Positions 33,440 to 45,250 are shown, counted from the first letter of the stretch. The stretch is DNA of 64,000 nucleotides from JACKHO01 sp041398745 (GCA_041398745.1 JAWKUB010000005.1:310001-374000), one strand, 5' to 3'. Numbers and translations are program-made. The notes: generated by a model not told the origin, from the letters alone.

Positions 33440-35476
33440 CTATGGCAGGATAGTTCCCTGATCGATGAACGGTGCACCAATCAAGGTGGCGCCTCCTGGG
33501 GCGAAGATTGTAGCCCGGTTCACGAGCCGGCCTGTATTTGTCCAAGAGACCATCCCACTTACGGTGATGTCCCGAGTGATGAAATGGGTGCCACCTGAGA
33601 TAACGGTGAAGTCAACCAATGGCAAGGAACTACCAGTGGCTCCAGTCAAAATGACGCGACCATCACCACCGTCGAGTGTAAGAGACTCGTCGCCATCAAG
33701 GGCATCAATGAGACCAGCAATTTGAATAAGGTTTGTCACTGCACCGCCGGAGGTGATGACGATATCCTCGTCAACACTCAAGTTACCGAAGAGACTGATG
33801 TTGTTCGTTGCTGTTAGGTCATCAAACAGCGTGATATCCAGGCCGCGGACGTTGATGTCTGCGGCTTCAATTGTTCCCAATTCGACGAAGCTTGCCGTGC
33901 TCGCCCCACTTGAGTCGATACGGAACAGATTGAGATCAATACCTCCGACGGTCACGGCGTCAATTGGCCCACCTACGCCACGGATATATACGTTATGTCC
34001 GTTACCGTCGATTGCACCGAAGAAATGGCCTCCTGAACCGACGAGAAAAGTCCCGTCTCCGGTGAGGTTCGAGACACCTAACAAGTCGATACTACCTGAC
34101 TTTGCTTGAACTCCCGCTGGCAGCGTGATTGTTCCTGCTCCGAATCCTGCGAGAATTCCAATGTTACCACTTGCGTTCACCGCTTGAGACGACGTGAATT
34201 CCACGTCGCCCTCGGTGTCGACGATGAAGTCCATGACGTGTGAACCGAAGGCGTTGTTGAAGATGACTCCGCCAGTTCCATTCATCACGCTGATATTTGA
34301 GTTCCCCCAACCGTTTCCGCCAAGCTGACCGTTGACCGTCAGCAGGTCGGTCGGGACAAGGCCGCCAATTTCCAAATCGCCATCGCCGACAATGCGGAAG
34401 TTGGCGTTCAGTTCATTCGTGATGAACCGAGTAATGGCTCCCGCGTTGTCAATTTCCCTATTCACATTGACAGTCGCAGCGGTGAATGTTGTTTCGACCG
34501 GAAGAAGAACGTCTTCAACAATGGTGATGGAATTCGTATCCGCATTACCAAATTCAAGTGCCGTGAAGCCGAAGACGGCAATTTGGTCCTGCGGGAGAAC
34601 CATGTCCCCACCCGGAGTAAACGGTGCGACGGCGAATGTGCCGCCACCGGTCCAGGTTGTCAGGGGTGGAGTAAGGACGAGGTTGTCAGCAAAAATTGTC
34701 ATGTCGCCGAGTACCGTGACGTCACGAACGGTGACCTTCTGCCCCGCAACTTCAAAGTCCATTAGTGGAGCGATACCACCAACGTCATCCAGAAACTCCG
34801 TATTGGCTGAGCGAACCCGCAAAGTACCTGGACCATCGACCGTGTCGGTGAAAGTAATTGCCTGAGTCGGATCAGGAACGGCGTTGATTTCAACTTCGCT
34901 CAGCAGGTTAACGGCGCCTTCAACGCGTACGTCGGCAATGCCGCCAACAAACATGTCTGCGTCCAGGTTTACCGTCTCGCCTCGCACAATGACGTTATTC
35001 ATGACTGGCATGGCCATAGAGCCAATGTCGCCCGAGATGTTCACCGTATCGGAGCCTTCGGCTGGGTCATCGCGGACATCGAAACCTTCTCCGCCAACTC
35101 GCATGCTGAGCAGTGTGGTGGTGTCGTCGCCACCATTGGGGTTCACGATGATTTGCGTGACACCCGAAGCCGGAATTGTCGGATCGAAGGTGACAATGTT
35201 CGGAGCGGGGTTGGTATCCAGTCCTGCGATTCCGCCAATGGCGTTAATGGCTGTGCCGGTCGTGTCCTCAAAGGTGTAGTTCACGCCGTCGAAAGAGATT
35301 TCCAAGTTATTGACAGCATTATCGCCGCCGAAAACCAGTTGGCCGCTCCCGAGCAAGTTGAGATTCGACGTGAGCAGGATACGGTCTTCCAGACCCTCAA
35401 CAGGTCGAGCGCGCCGGGAAGAACGACGTTTGAGCGGCGAAGCAAACAATTCACGGACGCGATTTAGAAAACTCAT
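33440..35476 (-). CDS. LEPR-XLL surface protein with beta-rich repeats
   Basis: The 678-residue protein starts MSFLNRVRELFASPLKRRSS and has a LEPR-XLL motif (VEGLEDRILLTSN, about residues 26-38), a planctomycete-specific N-terminal sorting signature thought to direct proteins to the cell surface. The rest is Asp/Gly/Asn/Val-rich with many repeats of the form 'GDMTIFADNLVLTPP' and 'GNISLFGNLSVDEDI', consistent with a parallel beta-helix of 18- to 22-residue turns. There are few cysteines. Most relatives run to thousands of residues, so this is a short member; its C-terminus ends in the repeat pattern and it has no distinct anchor. It stands alone and may be part of the cell envelope or an adhesin. 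Confidence 0.88.
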   Translation of the reverse strand: MSFLNRVRELFASPLKRRSSRRARPVEGLEDRILLTSNLNLLGSGQLVFGGDNAVNNLEISFDGVNYTFEDTTGTAINAIGGIAGLDTNPAPNIVTFDPTIPASGVTQIIVNPNGGDDTTTLLSMRVGGEGFDVRDDPAEGSDTVNISGDIGSMAMPVMNNVIVRGETVNLDADMFVGGIADVRVEGAVNLLSEVEINAVPDPTQAITFTDTVDGPGTLRVRSANTEFLDDVGGIAPLMDFEVAGQKVTVRDVTVLGDMTIFADNLVLTPPLTTWTGGGTFAVAPFTPGGDMVLPQDQIAVFGFTALEFGNADTNSITIVEDVLLPVETTFTAATVNVNREIDNAGAITRFITNELNANFRIVGDGDLEIGGLVPTDLLTVNGQLGGNGWGNSNISVMNGTGGVIFNNAFGSHVMDFIVDTEGDVEFTSSQAVNASGNIGILAGFGAGTITLPAGVQAKSGSIDLLGVSNLTGDGTFLVGSGGHFFGAIDGNGHNVYIRGVGGPIDAVTVGGIDLNLFRIDSSGASTASFVELGTIEAADINVRGLDITLFDDLTATNNISLFGNLSVDEDIVITSGGAVTNLIQIAGLIDALDGDESLTLDGGDGRVILTGATGSSLPLVDFTVISGGTHFITRDITVSGMVSWTNTGRLVNRATIFAPGGATLIGAPFIDQGTILP

Positions 35477-35744
35477 GTGAAAACTCCGGGTCAGTCAGGT
35501 CTTGGGGTGAGTGGTTCAGGTTTGTCAACAATGGGGGAGCCCAGGGGGACAATCACCGCGTCAGCGTGCGACACATCAGCAGTTAAACATGAACGTATCT
35601 TGCCATTTTTCCGGTGACAATGGAAAGACTGGGAGTTTTTGAAACAATAGGGGTTTTTTCTGTTTGACTCAGGACGCGACTTCTGCGCAGTTGATGCAAG
35701 AAAATGCAATATGACCGCATGTTCCGCGTGTGCAGCGAGTTGCC

Positions 35745-36329
35745 TTAACGCGACACGATGCAGAAAAGCAACAGAATGACGATCCAGACGACTCCCAAGG
35801 CGTGCCAGAACCAGGCGCAGAAGCGAACTCCCCAGTGGTATTCATGGTCGTAACGATTTGACCATGTCCTGGCTGTGACCCAACTCACGAACAGCACGGC
35901 GACGAAAAAGTGAATTGCGTGAAGAGCCGCAATTGTCAGTGCGAACGCTGTGGACTCCATGGATGCGTCTTCCGCCGTCCGGTTGGGGGGAAACATGCTC
36001 CAAATGGCAAACGTCTGCACTCCCATGAAGAGAACTCCGAAGGTTAGCCCGACAATGAGCCACATTCGGAAAGGAGCCTGCTTTTCGACGCGAACGTAAT
36101 GCAACGCAGTTTCGAGAGAGAGACTCCCCAGAATCAGGAGGAGTGACGTCACCCAAAAGGCATTCGAGAATTGCAGTTGGCCGGTGGTCGCACGCTGCGG
36201 GAACACACTCATCAGCCCACGGGCAATGGCAACGGCCAACGCCAGTGCAATTGCCGCCACGACAAAGAAGTGCAATGTTTGCCGACTTAGACCATGAACA
36301 AATCGTTCCGGAGCACTCTGCTGGACCAC
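35745..36329 (-). CDS. Haem-copper oxidase subunit III-like protein
   Basis: The 194-residue protein has five predicted helices, and its second half matches cytochrome c oxidase subunit III: FALTIAALHAIHFFVAV, then WGVRFCAWFWHALGVVWIV, where the family has the conserved H...E...FWH...W pattern. Subunit III has no metal but stabilises the catalytic subunits of aa3- and bo3-type oxidases. This is the shorter five-helix form common outside alphaproteobacteria. Subunits I and II are not in the window, so it is an isolated copy, perhaps an assembly factor-like or alternative subunit. The start at 36329 is an ATG. Confidence 0.85.
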   Translation of the reverse strand: MVQQSAPERFVHGLSRQTLHFFVVAAIALALAVAIARGLMSVFPQRATTGQLQFSNAFWVTSLLLILGSLSLETALHYVRVEKQAPFRMWLIVGLTFGVLFMGVQTFAIWSMFPPNRTAEDASMESTAFALTIAALHAIHFFVAVLFVSWVTARTWSNRYDHEYHWGVRFCAWFWHALGVVWIVILLLFCIVSR

Positions 36330-36387
36330 AAGGCCGTTCCTCGCTTGCCACCCGCGATTTCACGGAGAGTCAGCAACTTGCGTCTAA

Positions 36388-39018
36388 TCAACCTGCATCT
36401 GCGGCATCGTCGTCGTCTTCGGCACCTGCCATTTCTGGCTGAGCCATCATGACGTCGTAACGATCCCACAGTTCGTCGACCCATTGCTGGGGCAATTTTT
36501 CCAGTTGAACGACCTCGTCCATGCCGAGTTGCAGATATTCCGGCATGTTTCCAGTGGCCAGAAACTGCTTGCGCAGGAAGGATTCGCCATCCTCGTTCTG
36601 CTCAGGCACGCGACTTACAACCCGGACAACGTACAGTTTTGTATCGTCTCCGTTGGGGACCACGCGGACTTCGCCGACTTTCATTTCGCTGCAGACGGTT
36701 TCCATGAAGCGATTTCCAGCGTCTTCTGCTCCGACGACGGTTGAAGGAGCAACCTGTTGGCGTTGTTGCATGCTTTGCGGTGCGACCTGTGGTCGCTGCA
36801 GCCAACTGAAACTGCCCGTCTCTTTGACGGTCAGGTAAAGACTTTCCTTGTCGCCAGTTACGGTCTCTTCTGCGAAGACCATCGCTAAATCAACATCGTC
36901 GCCGAGGCCTTCAATTTTCTTTGCGAGCTCTTCAGCACGAGCTTGTGCTTTGGGCATAGCCTGAAGACGCTTCCACGCTTTGACAACCTGATCGCGCACA
37001 ATTTCATCATCTAACGACTCTGGAACTCCGGCTTCGCGATGTTCGAGCTTCCAGATGATGAATTCGCTTCCCGACCGGAAATCCTGGGCGCCAAATGGGC
37101 GGTAGACATCTTCGGGGAACGAACGTTGCATGATTTGAGCGACCGCCTGGAACTGGTTCTCCATCGAGAAGGCCATGCCGATGGGATAGTCTTCTGAGTC
37201 GATGAGTTCCTGAGCAGACAGGAACGGTGCCTCGACATAGTACAAATGGTGTTCGTCCGCATACTTGGTAATTGCTGCCGAGAGTTCCTCGGTCGTCAAA
37301 TGTTCTTCATCCTCAGGATCGGTGACACGATGACGCCGGCACTGCTCTTCAATGTAATTGCGAGCAGCTTGAACTGCTTCGCGCGATTTGGCGGCAGCTC
37401 GTTCACGAATGATGTCCGCCCGAATTTCTTCTTTCAGTTCATCATCAAGGGGGCGCACAGCACTTGTTGGTGGTGGAGCGATGTCCGGATTTGCGCTTTC
37501 CGTGGATGGTTCGGCAGGTGCCTCGCCTTCTTTCTCGACAGGCTTCGCAGCCTCATCAGGTTTTGCATCGGCTGACTCTTCGGCCTTCGGCGCTTCCTCC
37601 GTTTTGGGTTCAGTGCTCGCAGGTTCTTCCGCCTTTTCAGCAGGCTCGTCTGCGGTTGCGGCCGGTTCGGCCTTCTCGTCGGCTGCAGGTTGATCATCGA
37701 AGAATGCCACGAGTGACAGGTCCCGTGGTTTCACCTGCGACGTTTTTTCGCCGTCGCCTTCCGACTCCGTTGAACTTTCTGACTCAGGTTTGGCAGGTTC
37801 GCTTTCTGGCGTTTCCGCTGGGGCCTCCGCCTCTGGAGCCGGCTTCGCCGGGGCATCGCCCTCAGTTGTGGTTTCAGCGGCTGGAGTCGTTGACTCTGGT
37901 GTTGGAGGCGGAGGGGGCACTTCGCCTTCCGTAGTTCCACTGGAAGGAGGTGGAGGCAATGCTGGTCCGCCTTCGCCTGGCTGCATACTCGGTGGAAGAG
38001 GTTTCTTGTAGTTCTCTTCGTAACGCTGCTGAATTTCTTCGTCGGTTACTTCACCGACGAGCCCTTCGAATTCGGAGGCGGACGCCTCAACATAAGCCAG
38101 ACGCATGCGGGCAGGCTGAAGAAACCCGGGACGCCCTTCGGCCAGCTGCCCGTTCTCATCTCGATTCGGTACATTGGCCCGATATAGCTGAAACAGTTCA
38201 TCCAGTTCGGCAGCGGTCGGTTCCGGAAGGCCCTCTTCGAATTCGCTGACCGGAATGCTCACCAGTTCCGCCGACTGGCGCACATTCATTTTCTTGAAGT
38301 ACTCATAACGCATTTCTGGTGAAATGATGCTGCCGCTGGTTCCGTACAGCATTTGGCCGGGATACAGCAGCCGCAGCGCCTGTTGGGCGCGAATTTCTCG
38401 TCGTAGTGCATCGAGGATGAGGCCGTCGGAGCTGTGCATGTCCGTGCGGATTTCCTCGAAAACGTCATAGGAGAGCTTCTTGTCTGTCACTTCCTTCAAA
38501 TAGGCCATGACCGCCTTGTCAGGCACCGCGATTTTCAGTCGATCGGCTTCGCGGTTGAGAATTTCGCAGAAGATGATGTCTCGACGAGCGTCCCCATCTC
38601 GCAACAATGAGAACCCCGGAAACTGTCCTGCCTCGGTGCGGTCCATGGCCTCATACATGAACTGATTGGCCGTGTTTCTCTTCAGAGCCAATTCGTTGTA
38701 CTGCTTCTGGGAAATGTTGCCACCGATGGCGAGTTGGGCAACAGGAGCAGCATGCATGCGAACGGCAAAGAGAATCCCCAGCAGCGCACCAAGGATGGCG
38801 CCCATCACACCCCATTCCGCAGACTTTTCATTGTTCAGGCCAGCGACCCACATGCCGCATCCAAATACCATGGCCAGGAACACAGCCATAAGTGGACCAG
38901 GAATTTCCTGGAGGCTGTTTACCATTCCGAACGCCACGAATGAAATCATCGCCATCCCGGTGATGATGACCATGGCAACCCGCTGGTACTTGCGAAACAG
39001 AGCAAAGGGAGAGCTCAT
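36388..39018 (-). CDS. Membrane-anchored PpiD/SurA-like protein with acidic linker
   Basis: An 876-residue protein. Three membrane helices lie at about residues 18-40, 46-62 and 68-90, followed by a SurA-N-like helical domain (about 105-230: NREADRLKIAVPDKAVMAYL, IRAQQALRLL). A low-complexity Pro/Ala/Glu linker (about 340-520) precedes a helical C-terminal part (about 525-870). Canonical SurA or PpiD proteins hold parvulin domains between such arms; I cannot identify parvulin active-site residues here, so this may be a chaperone without isomerase activity. The ATG at 39018 begins MSSPFALFRKYQRVA and is nine codons into a longer frame. It is a single gene. Confidence 0.75.
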   Translation of the reverse strand: MSSPFALFRKYQRVAMVIITGMAMISFVAFGMVNSLQEIPGPLMAVFLAMVFGCGMWVAGLNNEKSAEWGVMGAILGALLGILFAVRMHAAPVAQLAIGGNISQKQYNELALKRNTANQFMYEAMDRTEAGQFPGFSLLRDGDARRDIIFCEILNREADRLKIAVPDKAVMAYLKEVTDKKLSYDVFEEIRTDMHSSDGLILDALRREIRAQQALRLLYPGQMLYGTSGSIISPEMRYEYFKKMNVRQSAELVSIPVSEFEEGLPEPTAAELDELFQLYRANVPNRDENGQLAEGRPGFLQPARMRLAYVEASASEFEGLVGEVTDEEIQQRYEENYKKPLPPSMQPGEGGPALPPPPSSGTTEGEVPPPPPTPESTTPAAETTTEGDAPAKPAPEAEAPAETPESEPAKPESESSTESEGDGEKTSQVKPRDLSLVAFFDDQPAADEKAEPAATADEPAEKAEEPASTEPKTEEAPKAEESADAKPDEAAKPVEKEGEAPAEPSTESANPDIAPPPTSAVRPLDDELKEEIRADIIRERAAAKSREAVQAARNYIEEQCRRHRVTDPEDEEHLTTEELSAAITKYADEHHLYYVEAPFLSAQELIDSEDYPIGMAFSMENQFQAVAQIMQRSFPEDVYRPFGAQDFRSGSEFIIWKLEHREAGVPESLDDEIVRDQVVKAWKRLQAMPKAQARAEELAKKIEGLGDDVDLAMVFAEETVTGDKESLYLTVKETGSFSWLQRPQVAPQSMQQRQQVAPSTVVGAEDAGNRFMETVCSEMKVGEVRVVPNGDDTKLYVVRVVSRVPEQNEDGESFLRKQFLATGNMPEYLQLGMDEVVQLEKLPQQWVDELWDRYDVMMAQPEMAGAEDDDDAADAG

Positions 39019-39417
39019 CCGTAAACCTTTTGATGCTGATCTCAATCCAATTTCGCCCTGGCAATTGCCGCATGCGAAATTGGTGTCTTAATTTCTGGGG
39101 GACGATATTCTTGGGAATCCCGGCAAATTACGGAAGAGATACGGAGCCCTGAGTGAGGTAAATTCACTCCCTCGGGACCTCCCTGTCGAAGCAAGTCCCT
39201 TGACAATTGCTTCCAAGATTCCGTAATTCAGCGGGCTCGTCGCTGTCGCGAAGGTCCCAATTGAATCCCGGCATTGTAGTCAGCCGGGTGCAGGGCACAA
39301 GCCCAGCCTGACGACCAGGAAATTCCATCAACCTAAAATGTGGCTTGCGGTTGCGTTGACCAAAAGGGTCGATAACGCAATTCCGCTGGTCGGTAAATCA
39401 TCACGATTAGAGCTGTC
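39019..39417. other. Divergent intergenic region with structured core
   Basis: This 399-bp gap lies between the PpiD/SurA-like gene (minus) and topA (plus). Inside is a nested inverted-repeat block at 39126-39228, listed separately. The remaining 190 bp before topA shows no open frame with a ribosome-binding site and no classical terminator. Confidence 0.5.
39126..39228 (+). ncRNA. Candidate structured RNA or leader upstream of topA
   Basis: AATTACGGAA (39126-39135) and TTCCGTAATT (39219-39228) are perfect inverted repeats enclosing about 83 bases. Within them AGTGA...TCACT with flanking CCCTGAG and CTCGGG, and AAGCAA (39190-39195) with TTGCTT (39207-39212), can form two internal stems. The nested layout resembles a multi-branched RNA. 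It lies about 190 bp upstream of topA. It could be a leader, an independent small RNA or a protein-binding region. There is no terminator directly after it. Confidence 0.35.
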
Positions 39418-42108
<2,691 letters not shown>

Positions 42109-42227
42109 CAAATTGGGAATTTGATAAATCGAGATGTGGGTGAACTTGGTTGACATGGTCAGGTCAAGCCCGCATTTTGTCTACCATCAAGGCTCGCCCA
42201 CACCTTCACCTTGCACGCAGACCAACA

Positions 42228-42650
42228 ATGTCTTCGCACGACGCGTTAAATTCCATTTGCGAAACAGCAACCGAGCTGGCGTTCAAGCAATTGGAACAGT
42301 TTGGCGAGTTCATTCCTTTCGCGGTCGTTTGCCTCCAGGACGGCTCAACGGGATTCGTTGCATTGGCCACTGACCAAGTTCAGCCCCGCGCCGATTTGAA
42401 CCTGGAAACACTGCGCAACGTGTTACGAAACGGTGCCCAGCAACAAGCGTATCAGGCGGTGGCCGTTGCCTCAGACGTACAAATCCAAATGGAAGACGAC
42501 GCTGTGTCTCATGCTGTCTGCCTTGAGGTTGAACATGTCGAGGAAACTCCCGTCCGCTACGTTTTGCCTTACGACAAATCGGAAGGTGAATTAAAGCAAA
42601 CCTGCGCGACAATTGTCGCGGACGGAGAGAATATTGTCTTCGGACAGTAG
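42228..42650 (+). CDS. Hypothetical protein
   Basis: I do not recognise this 140-residue acidic protein. It has no membrane segment or signal. The sequence is mixed alpha/beta (LEQFGEFIPFAVVCLQDG, QAYQAVAVASDVQIQ, HAVCLEVEHVEETPVRYVLPY), suggesting a single compact domain with a central antiparallel sheet. The ATG at 42228 begins MSSHDALNSIC; the frame extends 26 codons upstream through a region with no coding look. It follows topA by 119 bp on the same strand and ends right before the second copy of the dispersed repeat. Confidence 0.65.
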   Translation: MSSHDALNSICETATELAFKQLEQFGEFIPFAVVCLQDGSTGFVALATDQVQPRADLNLETLRNVLRNGAQQQAYQAVAVASDVQIQMEDDAVSHAVCLEVEHVEETPVRYVLPYDKSEGELKQTCATIVADGENIVFGQ

Positions 42651-42651
42651 A

Positions 42652-42733
42652 GTTTGCCTGGAAACCTTCCAGCCGATAGAGGACTTACTGGGAAAGCGCG
42701 GACGGGGATATCTGTGACGCCGGGTTTTGAAAC
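42652..42733. repeat. 82-bp inverted-repeat element, copy B
   Basis: The right end GGTTTTGAAAC (42723-42733) is identical to the right end of the copy at 12945-13022, and blocks AAACCTTCCAGCC and CTGGGAAA are shared. The left end is degenerate: GTTTGCCTGGAAACC in place of GTTTCAAAACC. The internal hairpin is also weakened (GGGATATCTGTG against GGAATGTCTGTG). It falls between the unknown gene at 42228 and the DUF11 gene terminator. Confidence 0.65.
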
Positions 42734-42755
42734 TGCCTCGAGTAGCAAAAAACAA

Positions 42756-42789
42756 AGCAGCCCGAAGTTGTGAACAACTCCGGGCTGCT
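42756..42789 (-). terminator. Intrinsic terminator after the DUF11 gene
   Basis: AGCAGCCCGAAGTTG and CAACTCCGGGCTGCT form a 15-bp stem (one mismatch) with loop TGAA. On the minus strand it is followed by TTGTTTTTTG. It lies 29 bp past the stop of the gene ending at 42818. Confidence 0.8.
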
Positions 42790-42817
42790 GGTCTAAGAGC
42801 ATCAACTGTTGGTTGAA

Positions 42818-44824
42818 TCACTCTCCGTAGAACTTGGTGAGTTCTTCAGAGGTAAGTGGTTCAGCCAGTGACTCGCTGGAGAGGCGAGCACGGAATCGCA
42901 GGCTGGCTGCCGATTCGGCCGACACGTGAATCTTGTAAGTCGCCGTTTGACCGGGACCAAGCTCTGCCTGAGTACGGAACAGGATGACACCATTCTCCGC
43001 AATGTGCTCAGATGGTCCTTCCGCTGAGATGAAGGTCATTCCTGGAGCCATTTCGCAGGCGAGGCCAACGTTCTTGGCAGGAGCCGAGCCTTCGTTGCGA
43101 ACCAACACTTCGTAGATGGCTTCGGAGCCAACTTCGACGGGATCGTCCAGGTCGCGAACTTCGATTGCCAGTGACGAGGTGCCTTCCACTGCGGTGGTGA
43201 ACTGGGCGTCGCTCGGAACGCCATGCTCAGCGGTCGCACGAACGAAGTGGGTGAATTCACCAATTCTGTCGGAGTTGAGTGTGACTTTCACTTCGGAGGA
43301 CTGACCAACAGTCAGACGCCCCACGAACCAACTCAGCAGGCGAGTGGAGGGATCGTACTGAGTGCCACGGTCGGCACTGACGAAGCTCATACCTTCTGGA
43401 ATTTTGTGCATGACGCGAACGTTGTCGGTTGGGGCAGCACCATCATTCATGACTTTCAGGGTGTAGGTACCTGGCCGTCCAACATAGCGAAGGCCAGGGC
43501 CGTCGATACCGGCAACGACGCGTGGTGCAACCACTGCGACTTCGACGGAACTGGTTTGAACCAGTCCACCTTCACCGCGTGCCTGAACCTGAATTACTTG
43601 CGGACCACCAGCGGTTGCGGCCAGTGCCAGTCGCACGGGACGTGTTTCGCCGGGGTTCAGGGAACCCAAGTCCATGACCAGACGTTTGCCGCGAGCATGT
43701 TCAAGACCATCTGGAATGAGGGCTTCGATTTGCACGTTGGAGGCAATACCGGTTCCTGGGTTACTCACGTGAACGGTGTGTGAGGCAGGCTCACCAACCA
43801 GCACTTCGCTGGGACCGTCAATTTTGATGGCCAGTAGCGGCTCAGCAACATTGAAGTTTCCAGATGCCGAGGCTGAGAAGCGGACGTCAGCACGAGTCGC
43901 AATCGCCCCCCTTTCCAAGGGGATAAACTTCACAGCCAGAACTTGTGTTTCACCGGGAGCGAGCTGCTCAAAACGCCATGTGAGTGAGCTTGCGCCCGCG
44001 ATGGGGTGGGGCTCGGCAGCAACCAGTCGAATGTTTTTCGGGAAGAAGGCTTCCACTTCCAGATTCGCGGCAGCCGTTGAACCAGGGTTCTTGACGACAA
44101 GTTCGCAGGCACATTCCTGGCCAACATTGATGTCGGACTTCTTCACCCACTCAACACGAACCGAAGGGGTTTGCGGACCAGCATTGGCAGCGACTTCCGG
44201 AGCAGGTGCTGCTGGGCGGGTCGGAGCACCACGCGAGATGGTGAACGAACCTCGCGATTCGGTTTCCGCTGGCGGGGTTGGTGCAGTTGGCTGAGCTTCC
44301 TCGGCCTGTTCAGTGGCAATGGGCTGCGACAAGCGGCTGCCACCACCAGCAACGGGGACGGGGCGTGCGTCGGGTTGCCCACGACGTGGGAAGGGGCGAG
44401 CCGTTCCCAGATTGGGACGTTCATCCCGAACCTGCTGAATTTCCGATGCTTCGCTTTGCTCGGAACCTTGTTCAAAGGTTGCCTGCATTACTTCGCTAGT
44501 CGAAGTTGCTTTTTCTTTTGCTTCTGCCTCTGCTTCCGCTGCGAGAAGCGTGTCTCCGGCGGCAATTGGCGATTCGCTGCCGAAGAGCTCGGAATAGAAA
44601 TTCTTGGGTGCTGCTTCCGGTGCCGATTCGCCGGTTGAACGTACAAATCGACTTGGACCAGATGCTTCTGCCTCAGACCCTTCGCGGGCTGAGAAGAACA
44701 TTGACCGGGTTGGCTTTGCACTCTCGAAAGGGTTCGCCGGTCCAAAAGCTTCTTGTGCGCGGGCTTCATGGAGCGACAACCCCGCGAAACCACACATCGC
44801 GAGTAACCAGACACTCCGTCGCAT
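42818..44824 (-). CDS. Secreted DUF11-repeat protein
   Basis: A 668-residue exported protein. The signal peptide (MRRSVWLLAMCGFAGLSLHEARAQ) is followed by a disordered Ala/Glu/Pro region to about residue 215, then four to five DUF11 (OmcB-like) beta-sandwich repeats of about 100 residues each. Each repeat carries motifs such as VGQECACELVVKNPGSTAA, GEPASHTVHVSNPGTGIAS, GRPGTYTLKVMNDGAA and GSEAIYEVLVRNEGSA. DUF11 repeats occur in chlamydial and planctomycete cell-surface proteins. AAGGAG lies 8 bases before the ATG at 44824, the best ribosome-binding site in the window. Upstream regulatory candidates are listed separately. A structural envelope role is likely. Confidence 0.9.
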   Translation of the reverse strand: MRRSVWLLAMCGFAGLSLHEARAQEAFGPANPFESAKPTRSMFFSAREGSEAEASGPSRFVRSTGESAPEAAPKNFYSELFGSESPIAAGDTLLAAEAEAEAKEKATSTSEVMQATFEQGSEQSEASEIQQVRDERPNLGTARPFPRRGQPDARPVPVAGGGSRLSQPIATEQAEEAQPTAPTPPAETESRGSFTISRGAPTRPAAPAPEVAANAGPQTPSVRVEWVKKSDINVGQECACELVVKNPGSTAAANLEVEAFFPKNIRLVAAEPHPIAGASSLTWRFEQLAPGETQVLAVKFIPLERGAIATRADVRFSASASGNFNVAEPLLAIKIDGPSEVLVGEPASHTVHVSNPGTGIASNVQIEALIPDGLEHARGKRLVMDLGSLNPGETRPVRLALAATAGGPQVIQVQARGEGGLVQTSSVEVAVVAPRVVAGIDGPGLRYVGRPGTYTLKVMNDGAAPTDNVRVMHKIPEGMSFVSADRGTQYDPSTRLLSWFVGRLTVGQSSEVKVTLNSDRIGEFTHFVRATAEHGVPSDAQFTTAVEGTSSLAIEVRDLDDPVEVGSEAIYEVLVRNEGSAPAKNVGLACEMAPGMTFISAEGPSEHIAENGVILFRTQAELGPGQTATYKIHVSAESAASLRFRARLSSESLAEPLTSEELTKFYGE

Positions 44825-44887
44825 GTTGATCTCCTTGAAACTGCGCCGTGCCAAGGCTCCAAACGCAGGAACCGAGTTGGCGATAAG

Positions 44888-44904
44888 TCATCGCTGAGCG
44901 ATGA
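44888..44904 (-). promoter_or_regulatory. 7-bp palindrome in the DUF11 gene leader
   Basis: TCATCGC TGA GCGATGA lies 64 bp upstream of the DUF11 start codon. It could be an RNA stem or a dimer-binding site. Confidence 0.35.
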
Positions 44905-44970
44905 AACGTGAGGGAACGTCTGCACGTCCGGCAGACCATACATCGAGGTTATCGGCCACGGACGAAGGGT

Positions 44971-45019
44971 CGGATTACAAGACTTTTTCGGAAAATTCGG
45001 ATTACGGTGACTTTTCCGG
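44971..45019 (-). promoter_or_regulatory. Tandem direct repeat upstream of the DUF11 gene
   Basis: CGGATTACAAGACTTTTTCGG (44971-44991) and CGGATTACGGTGACTTTTCCGG (44998-45019), both written on the plus strand, are close copies of a 21-22 bp unit, with starts 27 bp apart. They lie about 150-195 bp upstream of the DUF11 start codon, the distance expected for an activator or operator. The sharing of both ends with a variable middle suggests a protein-binding site. Confidence 0.45.
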
Positions 45020-45221
45020 TTACGCAGCCCGCGTAACGCATACGCCAAGGATTCTTGGCAACCCAGCAGGCCAATTGTTAACAAACCTTGACAAGATTCA
45101 CCCTGGTCCGACCGGTTACCAATCACCACGCATTCAACGCAAGGTGTTTCCCTAAATATGTTTGCAGCATTCAAACACAAATAGACAAACCTGGTCGGTA
45201 CGGATTGTGCGGATTGCATCG

Positions 45222-45250
45222 ATTGTCGCAACTGTGCCGGTTGCGACGAT
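45222..45250. other. 11-bp hairpin in the intergenic region
   Basis: ATTGTCGCAAC (45222-45232) and GTTGCGACGAT (45240-45250) pair over 11 positions (one T-G) around a 7-base loop. No T-tract follows. It lies 330 bp past the epmA stop on that strand. Confidence 0.4.
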
